From positions 1 to 31,494 of the IMG/VR virus record IMGVR_UViG_3300020190_000238: DNA of 31,494 bases; one strand, written 5' to 3'. Positions within the stretch are counted from its first letter, which is position 1; each line of letters starts with the position of its first letter. The notes beneath the pieces were generated by a model. It was not told the DNA's origin. It worked only from the letters and a program-made list of their open reading frames with translations, and searched no databases. The stretch comes from a virus. Of the stretch, positions 1 to 4,299 are shown piece after piece. Made by a program: the position numbers and the translations under genes.

Positions 1-150
1 TAAACCAATGTATTGCTTCTGATTTACATTATTTGTGATGGAGTAAATGTATGCCAAAATGGTGAAAATGCTTCTCTATGATATTTATTTTGAAAAGGTT
101 AATTTTGTGTAGTTTGGTTGTGATTAAAGTCGGTCCATTATAGCACGAAC

Positions 151-176
151 CTCAGAGAAATGCAACCCCCTCTGAG
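151..176. repeat. Short inverted repeat, possible hairpin
   Basis: CTCAGAG (151-157) and CTCTGAG (170-176) are perfect 7-base complements around a 12-base loop. No T tract follows, so this is not a standard terminator. It could be the remnant of an upstream transcription end or a weak regulatory hairpin. Confidence 0.35.
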
Positions 177-212
177 ACACTCCCAGGACCGCACAGAAGG
201 CATCACAAACCC

Positions 213-242
213 TTGACAGATACACCCCATCTGATATATACT
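213..242 (+). promoter_or_regulatory. Sigma70-type (early) promoter
   Basis: TTGACA (213-218) and TATACT (237-242) are separated by 18 bases. The expected start is near 249, giving a leader of about 19 bases before the ATG at 268, with AAAGG (255-259) well placed as a ribosome binding site. In T4-like cyanophages, early genes are read from promoters of this host-like form. The same -35, spacing and -10 recur at 1281-1310. Confidence 0.65.
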
Positions 243-267
243 AGGAGGACACTCAAAGGTTTAACAA

Positions 268-483
268 ATGATCACTCAGAGCGTTACTGAAGAAGCACAG
301 TTTCTCCTTGAAGAAGTATTCCAAGGAGACACGGTAGCAGAGGCAATCTGTCTGCGAGATTTAGTAGATTGGGCTGGGGAAGATCCGCAGTTCATTGATG
401 CTATAGGTCTCGCACAGTTAGTCATTTATTCCGAGGACAAACTTCGGGAGCTCTTTGACATCTACTGTGACATTAATGAGTGA
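268..483 (+). CDS. Small acidic protein, unknown function
   Basis: A 71-residue protein that I do not recognise as a named family. It is strongly acidic (many Glu and Asp, few Lys or Arg) and looks wholly alpha-helical, with no membrane segment or cysteine cluster. The ATG start is supported by AAAGG 8 bases upstream and by the promoter at 213-242. The TGA stop lies just before a 17-base inverted repeat (498-548). Its position as the first gene after a sigma70-type promoter, and its higher GC than the virion genes, fit a small early gene; in such phages these often act on host functions, but nothing here shows which. Acidic early phage proteins sometimes mimic DNA or bind host enzymes, which is only speculation. 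Confidence 0.7.
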   Translation: MITQSVTEEAQFLLEEVFQGDTVAEAICLRDLVDWAGEDPQFIDAIGLAQLVIYSEDKLRELFDIYCDINE

Positions 484-497
484 TATCAAGGGGTTTG

Positions 498-548
498 AGT
501 TTTGTTAACATAACCCCCCTAAATATGCCCAGTTATGTTAACAAAACT
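498..548. repeat. Perfect 17-base inverted repeat
   Basis: AGTTTTGTTAACATAAC (498-514) is exactly complementary to 532-548, around a 17-base loop. Each arm also contains the small palindrome TGTTAACA (503-510 and 536-543). No T tract follows, so a standard terminator is unlikely. It may be an operator bound by a dimeric or tetrameric protein, an mRNA hairpin between two small genes, or a transcript-end stabiliser. Confidence 0.75.
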
Positions 549-581
549 ATGAGACCTCTAAAGTATAGACATCTGGGTGAA

Positions 582-725
582 ATGAACATTCTCAGAGTAC
601 CTCACCGTACTGCCACTATTCTACCACAACTGCAAGACCTAATGCAACAATTAGAGGAGAACGGTAGGGATAGCTGTGAGGTAATATCTGAGGTCTTGGA
701 TAACATCGCCGACACTCTGAGGTAA
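582..725 (+). CDS. Small helical protein, unknown function
   Basis: A 47-residue protein if the ATG at 582 is used; GGGTGA at 574-579 is a weak ribosome binding site close to it. The frame is open back to a GTG at 480 and has further ATGs at 525 and 549, but those starts would place coding sequence inside the 17-base inverted repeat, and the ATG at 525 would sit in its loop. I therefore prefer 582, with low certainty. The product looks alpha-helical, with a Gln/Glu-rich middle (LPQLQDLMQQLEENG) and an acidic end. No known family is recognised. It belongs to the cluster of small, higher-GC genes at 268-1276 and is probably early expressed. Confidence 0.55.
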   Translation: MNILRVPHRTATILPQLQDLMQQLEENGRDSCEVISEVLDNIADTLR

Positions 726-780
726 CTAAACATGGGGGCTTTTAAAGTGTCTCTGTAGTGTAAGAACGAACGACGACACA

Positions 781-1026
781 GTGAGCACCACTTTCCAACG
801 CAACATTCTCTCCACTGAGTATAACGGTTGGGAGAACTATGAAACCTGGAATGTTGCACTCTGGATCAACAATGATGAGGGTTTGTATCACCTTGCTTCT
901 GAGTGTGGTGATTATCAAACCTTCTGTGATTGCGTTGGTTCAGATGCAGTAACTGGTGACGGAGTTAAGTATAATGACCCCAAGGTAAATGTCATTCAGA
1001 TTAACTCTGACGTGTTCGACTTCTAA
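781..1026 (+). CDS. NYETWNVALWI-motif protein (DUF7249-like), unknown function
   Basis: An 81-residue protein starting at GTG; no ATG is available in this frame before residue 15 or back to the stop at 727-729, so GTG is the best choice although no ribosome binding site is visible. Residues 15-30 carry the motif NGWENYETWNVALWI, which I recall from small conserved proteins of cyanophages and cyanobacteria (DUF7249-like; name from memory). The C-terminal end, with DGVKYNDPKVN and an SDVFDF ending, also resembles small hypotheticals of Synechococcus phages. The function of the family is unknown to me. The protein is acidic, has several Trp and Tyr residues and three Cys, and has no signal peptide or membrane segment. 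It stands in the small early-type gene cluster. Confidence 0.75.
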   Translation: MSTTFQRNILSTEYNGWENYETWNVALWINNDEGLYHLASECGDYQTFCDCVGSDAVTGDGVKYNDPKVNVIQINSDVFDF

Positions 1027-1105
1027 GTTACATTGACCCTGGAGAGTAGGGGTCATTAAATATACCTCTCCGACCACAACAGTTTCTAACACTTTTCTTC
1101 TTAAA

Positions 1106-1276
1106 ATGTCCAAGTCCGTAATGGTTTCCCTGCTGCGTCAAGGTAACACTGGCAATGAAATTCTGTCCATTCTGGATACACTCGTTGCTGATAATGTAAG
1201 CGGTTATGAGTATATCGAATCGCCTATGATTGAGTCCGCTCTGGGTATTCCTACTGCGTTTGAATTGCAGTTCTAA
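1106..1276 (+). CDS. Conserved cyanophage small protein, unknown function
   Basis: A 56-residue protein (start MSKSVMVSLLRQGNTGNEIL) that I recall as a type of small hypothetical found in T4-like cyanophages. It has a helical N-terminal half (SILDTLVADN) and no membrane segment. No clear Shine-Dalgarno precedes the ATG; the upstream bases are T-rich. A short hairpin (1034-1055) lies between the previous gene and this one. GC and codon choice (CTG, TCC, CGT) match the neighbouring small genes and differ from the AT-rich virion genes downstream. Function unknown. A strong-looking promoter starts 5 bases after its stop, so it probably ends this small transcription group. Confidence 0.7.
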   Translation: MSKSVMVSLLRQGNTGNEILSILDTLVADNVSGYEYIESPMIESALGIPTAFELQF

Positions 1277-1280
1277 ACAC

Positions 1281-1310
1281 TTGACAACTGTGCTGCCCTT
1301 GGTGTATACT
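1281..1310 (+). promoter_or_regulatory. Sigma70-type promoter with flanking dyad
   Basis: TTGACA (1281-1286) and TATACT (1305-1310) are separated by 18 bases, the same arrangement as at 213-242. A perfect 7-base inverted repeat, CTGCCCT (1293-1299) and AGGGCAG (1312-1318), brackets the -10 box, which suggests an operator for a repressor. The likely start is near 1317. The first gene I can support downstream begins at 1485, so the transcript would have a leader of about 170 bases or include a non-coding RNA. Confidence 0.6.
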
Positions 1311-1484
1311 GAGGGCAGTTACTATGCGTTTTTTAAGTATCCGTTTTGACAGTGATTTGGGGGCGTTTGGTTGCGCGGTCGGGGGGCGATGCGTTATATA
1401 ATTTTTTGGGTCCCTCTAAGCTATAAAACTTTGAAAACCCGAACTCAATATCACTCTCTCTAAAAAAATTTTTGGTATATAAAA
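1311..1484. other. Gene-free stretch with GC-rich block
   Basis: No convincing gene is seen. A 25-codon frame (1324-1401) starts just after the promoter but has no ribosome binding site and an unconvincing product. Bases 1358-1391 form a G-rich block (runs of 5 and 6 G), out of keeping with the AT-rich surroundings, followed by TTATATAATTTTTT. The stretch could be a long leader or a small RNA ending near the T run at about 1405; no stable stem was found by eye before that T run. Confidence 0.4.
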
Positions 1485-1613
1485 ATGTCCACAACCCCCT
1501 ATTGGAATTTTTGGAAAGTCATCTTAGCTGGTTGGTTAATCAGACACCCCAGAAAGTTCCTCAATATTGTTCTACTATTCTCTGCATTTATCCTTGTTAG
1601 AATTCTAAATTGA
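1485..1613 (+). CDS. Small hydrophobic membrane peptide
   Basis: A 42-residue peptide starting MSTTPYWNFWKVILAGWLI. Residues about 6-19 are hydrophobic and aromatic, a basic turn follows (RHPRK, residues 20-24), and residues 26-40 (LNIVLLFSAFILVRI) form a clear membrane-spanning stretch. This suggests one or two passes of the inner membrane, with the basic loop probably cytoplasmic. No known family is recognised. Single-span phage peptides of this size can be spanin or holin-like or modify host membranes, but no lipobox or lysis neighbour is seen. There is no Shine-Dalgarno before the ATG; the upstream sequence is A/T-rich. It begins a run of small genes leading to the glycosyltransferase gene. 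Confidence 0.6.
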   Translation: MSTTPYWNFWKVILAGWLIRHPRKFLNIVLLFSAFILVRILN

Positions 1614-1637
1614 TATATAAAGAAAAATACTTTACAT

Positions 1638-1796
1638 ATGGACTATACAGCAGAATTTAGATATGATGAAGAAAAAGAAGAATACTACATTCACATTCCA
1701 AGTGAACTGCAAGAAACATTAGAATGGGAAGAGGGAGACACTCTCGATTATAGTTTTGAGAATAACAAATTAACTATCGAAAACATCTCTCTGTAA
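1638..1796 (+). CDS. AbrB/SpoVT-like small protein
   Basis: A 52-residue protein. The pattern IHIPSELQETLEWEEGDTL (residues 18-36), followed by a short beta-rich end (DYSFENNKLTIENI), resembles the swapped-hairpin AbrB/SpoVT/MazE-type DNA-binding fold: a beta strand, I-P, a helix ending in L-x-W-x-x-G-D, then strands. Family members are small dimeric DNA-binding regulators or antitoxins. This copy is very acidic, which is unusual for a DNA binder, so it may instead contact protein. The start shares the context TTTACATATGG with the gene at 2033 and lacks a Shine-Dalgarno. I recall similar small proteins in cyanomyoviruses. The fold call is inference from a short motif. Confidence 0.65.
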   Translation: MDYTAEFRYDEEKEEYYIHIPSELQETLEWEEGDTLDYSFENNKLTIENISL

Positions 1797-1819
1797 AAAA
1801 TTTCCCGGAGAAAAAAATT

Positions 1820-1984
1820 ATGCAAAAAGAAGAGATATATCACATTTATCAAAGAGACAATGTAGTTGCTCACAGTCTTAGCTTTGAGCAACTTTGTGAT
1901 AAAATTAAAAAAGATGAGATTAATATTAAAGAAGTTGAAGTAGTTCAGTTATCACCACCTTCATACACTGAAGCATCTTATTGA
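1820..1984 (+). CDS. Small protein, unknown function
   Basis: A 54-residue protein starting MQKEEIYHIYQRDNVVAHSL. CGGAG at 1806-1810 serves as a ribosome binding site 9 bases before the ATG. The predicted layout is two short beta strands, then a helix (SFEQLCDKIKKDEI) and a strand (EVEVVQLS). No known family, membrane segment or metal-binding cluster is recognised. The stop overlaps the -35 element of a possible promoter for the glycosyltransferase gene. It lies 23 bases after the AbrB-like gene and is probably co-transcribed with it. Confidence 0.65.
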   Translation: MQKEEIYHIYQRDNVVAHSLSFEQLCDKIKKDEINIKEVEVVQLSPPSYTEASY

Positions 1985-2009
1985 CAACTTCTAAATAGCA
2001 CGGTAAAAT
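1981..2009 (+). promoter_or_regulatory. Possible sigma70-type promoter
   Basis: TTGACA (1981-1986) and TAAAAT (2004-2009) are 17 bases apart, the ideal spacing. The -35 box overlaps the stop codon of the preceding small gene. The start would fall near 2016, giving a leader of about 17 bases before the glycosyltransferase gene at 2033. The -10 is one base from consensus TATAAT. In AT-rich DNA a chance match is possible. Confidence 0.5.
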
Positions 2010-2032
2010 AATAATGAAATAATTTTTTACAT

Positions 2033-2779
2033 ATGGCTAAAGGATTTACAGTTATCGCAAACACTCCAAAAAAGTCAGCAGATACATTTGATCTTGACAA
2101 AGCAAAAGAAATGGTCAAGGGTAAGTCAGTTGTCTTTTGTCTTCCTGGTCGTGGGTGTTCATATATTTTTCTAAAAAACTTTGTTCAACTTTGCTTTGAT
2201 TTGGTGCAAGCAGGTGCATCAATTCAAATTTCACAGGATTATTCATCCATGGTGAACTTTGCACGATGCAAGTGTCTTGGTGCAAATGTTCTTCGTGGTC
2301 CAAGTCAGAAACCCTGGGATGGTAAACTGGAATATGATTACCAACTTTGGATTGACTCAGATATTGTCTTTGACACTGAAAAGTTCTATCGTCTTGTCTT
2401 TCATGACAAAGATATTATGTCTGGATGGTATTGCACAGAAGACGGTAATACTACATCCGTTGCTCACTGGTTGGAAGAAGACGACTTTAAGAACAACGGT
2501 GGTGTGATGAATCATGAAACTTTAGAGACCATTCAGAAACGTAAAAAACCATTTACAGTTGATTACACTGGATTTGGTTGGGTTTTGATTAAGAAAGGTG
2601 TTTTTGAGAATCTTGAGTATCCTTGGTTTGCTCCGAAGATGCAGGTCTTTAACTCGGGTGAAGTTCAAGATATGTGCGGAGAGGATGTATCATTCTGTCT
2701 TGATGCGAAAGCAAAAGACTATGAGATCTGGTGTGACCCTGTAATTCGTGTGGGACATGAAAAAACTCGTATTATTTAA
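2033..2779 (+). CDS. GT-A type glycosyltransferase (family 2-like)
   Basis: A 248-residue soluble protein. It has a beta strand with a small-residue turn near the N-terminus (VVFCLPGRGCS, residues 33-43), a DxD motif in WIDSDIVF (Asp108 and Asp110) for divalent metal and nucleotide-sugar binding, GEDVSFC (216-222) in the place of the usual acceptor-site ED motif, and DPVIRVGHEK near the end, where His242 would be the third metal ligand. This order is typical of GT-A fold glycosyltransferases. The sugar and acceptor are unknown; virion protein, host surface or phage DNA are all possible. A close relative is, as I recall, well conserved in T4-like cyanophages next to the baseplate genes. The start is ACATATG without a Shine-Dalgarno, with a possible promoter at 1981-2009. 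Confidence 0.8.
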   Translation: MAKGFTVIANTPKKSADTFDLDKAKEMVKGKSVVFCLPGRGCSYIFLKNFVQLCFDLVQAGASIQISQDYSSMVNFARCKCLGANVLRGPSQKPWDGKLEYDYQLWIDSDIVFDTEKFYRLVFHDKDIMSGWYCTEDGNTTSVAHWLEEDDFKNNGGVMNHETLETIQKRKKPFTVDYTGFGWVLIKKGVFENLEYPWFAPKMQVFNSGEVQDMCGEDVSFCLDAKAKDYEIWCDPVIRVGHEKTRII

Positions 2780-2793
2780 TGGAGATACTCTAA

Positions 2794-2931
2794 ATGGCTA
2801 AAGGACAGAATAAGGTTATATTTGAACCTGGAGCACCGAAGAAAACTCGTCAAGGGCGTTCTCCTCGAACTCTTCTCTCGGCAACTTCTCGTAATGGTAA
2901 AAAGAAAAAATATCGAGGGCAAGGTAAATAG
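2794..2931 (+). CDS. Small basic protein, unknown function
   Basis: A 45-residue, very basic protein with many Lys and Arg and an end of the form NGKKKKYRGQGK. It starts MAKGQNKVIFEPGAPKKTRQ. GGAG (2781-2784) lies 9 bases before the ATG. The charge and absence of hydrophobic stretches suggest nucleic acid binding and a disordered chain. I recall similar short basic proteins in T4-like cyanophages without assigned function. It begins 14 bases after the glycosyltransferase stop and is presumably read from the same transcript. Confidence 0.7.
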   Translation: MAKGQNKVIFEPGAPKKTRQGRSPRTLLSATSRNGKKKKYRGQGK

Positions 2932-2952
2932 TTAAAACAAAAAACTTAACAT

Positions 2953-3672
2953 ATGTCTTGCTTAATCGCCAATCTACCTTCACAAGAAGTCTGGGTTCGT
3001 AAAGAGTATCTAACTGATCACCAAAGTGGTTGGGGTGAATTTGTAAAAGGTGTCTGGGTATCAGCTAAGTCAATACCTGGACGTGCTTTTTATTTTGAGA
3101 CATACTTACCAGAGTATGCTGCGATGTACGATAAGTTGCCTATCAGTGCCTTTGTAGCACGTCCTGAAACACCAGATCCTGACCTGAATCTACCTAATCT
3201 ACAATTCTGGAATTGTATGGACTATGGAGTTGTTGCAGTTCAAAAACAATTTATTGGATCTATGGATTATGAGTGTTACACACGTGACTTTGGACTTCAA
3301 AAAGGCACGTATATCTGCACTCTAGATAACTATCATCAAGATCCAGATGTGATTGACTATGCAACAAGTGAGAATCCTACCGAACATAAGTCACATAATC
3401 TGATTGAATTGCAAAATGGACAGTTTGCACTTTATCCTAATAACAGAATTCGTATCTATGACAATAGTTTAACGCCTAAAGAGCCAAAAACACCTGATTT
3501 TAAGGTCTCTACTCGATATTATCAAGTAGAAAATGGTCATGAACGTCTTGGAATGGGGCATGAAGACGAATATTTTTGGAAAACAGCAAAAGAAAGGGAT
3601 AGCAACCCCTTAAAAAGTTCTGTTTTTACCTCAGAAAAGGAGAAAACAGATGGCAATGAGTCCAAATCCTGA
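2953..3672 (+). CDS. Conserved cyanophage protein, unknown function
   Basis: A 239-residue protein starting MSCLIANLPSQEVWVRKEYL. The first 190 residues are rich in aromatic residues (WGEFVKGVWV, YFETYLPEY, NLQFWNCMDYG), suggesting a compact beta-rich fold; the last 50 are charged and probably flexible. There is no signal peptide, membrane segment or recognised catalytic motif. I recall such a protein just before gene 25 in T4-like cyanophages, where it is annotated as hypothetical. Its start is ACATATG with no Shine-Dalgarno. The 3' end overlaps the next gene by 23 bases. The location suggests a role in virion assembly, but it lies before the terminator and late promoter and so may be expressed at a different time. 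Confidence 0.75.
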   Translation: MSCLIANLPSQEVWVRKEYLTDHQSGWGEFVKGVWVSAKSIPGRAFYFETYLPEYAAMYDKLPISAFVARPETPDPDLNLPNLQFWNCMDYGVVAVQKQFIGSMDYECYTRDFGLQKGTYICTLDNYHQDPDVIDYATSENPTEHKSHNLIELQNGQFALYPNNRIRIYDNSLTPKEPKTPDFKVSTRYYQVENGHERLGMGHEDEYFWKTAKERDSNPLKSSVFTSEKEKTDGNESKS

Positions 3673-3829
3673 CCGAAATACTCAATTTATGAAAGAAAAT
3701 TGGGGAACAATACGATTAATCACTGATTATTTCCCAATTAAACGTAAAAATGACCCTCCACAAGATCGATATTCTCGTCCTTGTGGAGGAAAAGATGGAT
3801 TTGATGATTATGTCGAAAGGTGGCATTAA
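3650..3829 (+). CDS. Small protein, unknown function
   Basis: A 59-residue protein starting MAMSPNPDRNTQFMKENWGT. AAAGGAG (3636-3642), 7 bases before the ATG, is the best Shine-Dalgarno in the window and lies inside the end of the previous gene, which this one overlaps by 23 bases in another frame; translation is probably coupled. The product is mixed-charge with a Pro/Arg-rich middle (KRKNDPPQDRYSRPCGG) and no membrane segment. I do not recognise a family. A rho-independent terminator follows its stop by 11 bases, so this is the last gene of the upstream operon. Confidence 0.7.
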   Translation: MAMSPNPDRNTQFMKENWGTIRLITDYFPIKRKNDPPQDRYSRPCGGKDGFDDYVERWH

Positions 3830-3840
3830 TAAAGCTATCT

Positions 3841-3866
3841 AAAGGGACTTCAAAAGTCCCTTTTTT
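3841..3866 (+). terminator. Rho-independent terminator
   Basis: AAAGGGACTT (3841-3850), a 3-base loop and AAGTCCCTTT (3854-3863) form a perfect 10-bp stem, followed by T residues to 3866. It ends the transcript of the upstream small-gene and glycosyltransferase region. Confidence 0.9.
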
Positions 3867-3868
3867 AG

Positions 3869-3876
3869 TATAAATA
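3869..3876 (+). promoter_or_regulatory. T4-type late promoter
   Basis: TATAAATA at 3869-3876 is an exact match to the T4 late promoter -10 element, recognised by RNA polymerase with phage sigma gp55. It lies directly between the terminator and gene 25, so it should start the late operon near 3882. The resulting leader before the GTG at 3898 would be only about 16 bases. Confidence 0.85.
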
Positions 3877-3897
3877 AGTCAGTATTAGTACAAAACT

Positions 3898-4299
3898 GTG
3901 CCTTTAGAGAATATTAGTCGTAGTTTTAAGGATATTAGCCTTTCATTTAAGGTCCATCCTATCACATACGACATACTTTCACTAAACAATGTAAGTGCAA
4001 TTAACAGATCATTAAGAAATTTGGTATTAACATTAAATGGCGAGAGACCATTTAATTCACTTTTAGGTACTAGTGTTAACAGAAGTCTTTTTGAAATTCT
4101 CGATATTCGTATTACAACTGATATTGAAAATGAAATTCGCAATGTAATCAATAACTTTGAACCTAGAGTTCGTTTAAGGACTGTAAATGTGACTCCAGAC
4201 TTTAATCAAAATGGATATCATGTTTTAATTGATTATGAAGTTATTGGAGATTCAGTTCCACCACAACAAATTAATTTTATACTTCAAACGGTTCGATAG
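3898..4299 (+). CDS. 25: Baseplate wedge protein gp25
   Basis: A 133-residue protein, almost the same length as T4 gp25 (132). gp25 is the lysozyme-like-fold wedge subunit that joins the gp6-gp7 bundle to the sheath and is conserved in contractile machines (TssE in type VI secretion). The diagnostic EPR triad is present at residues 88-90 (NNFEPRVRLRTV), followed by the expected final strands. The start is GTG with no Shine-Dalgarno; it is the first codon that gives the family N-terminus and lies just after the late promoter. The stop codon abuts the ATG of gene 6, suggesting coupled translation. Confidence 0.92.
   Translation: MPLENISRSFKDISLSFKVHPITYDILSLNNVSAINRSLRNLVLTLNGERPFNSLLGTSVNRSLFEILDIRITTDIENEIRNVINNFEPRVRLRTVNVTPDFNQNGYHVLIDYEVIGDSVPPQQINFILQTVR

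Larger units (their letters stand above)
1..267. other. Gene-free leader region
   Basis: No convincing reading frame is seen on either strand; the forward ATGs run into stops within about 20 codons. The first 130 bases are AT-rich and the remainder is richer in C. No tRNA cloverleaf was found. The region holds a short inverted repeat (151-176) and ends with a sigma70-type promoter (213-242) that would serve the gene at 268. The gene upstream of the window is not visible. Confidence 0.6.

Noticed and set aside
1-267. A tRNA gene in the leader region
   Set aside because: No acceptor stem or TTCGA-type T-loop was found on either strand.
602-859. An 85-codon minus-strand frame across two small genes
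   Set aside because: The product is rich in Cys, Ser and Arg, as expected from reverse-complement noise, and the forward genes at 582 and 781 have better features.
1033-1061. TTGACC - 17 - TTAAAT as a further promoter before the gene at 1106, with a hairpin TGACCC/GGGTCA at 1034-1055
   Set aside because: Each hexamer has one or two mismatches and the 6-bp hairpin lacks a T tract; neither a promoter nor a terminator can be supported.
1324-1401. A 25-codon forward frame after the second promoter
   Set aside because: No ribosome binding site, unusual composition driven by the G-rich block, and no similarity that I recognise.
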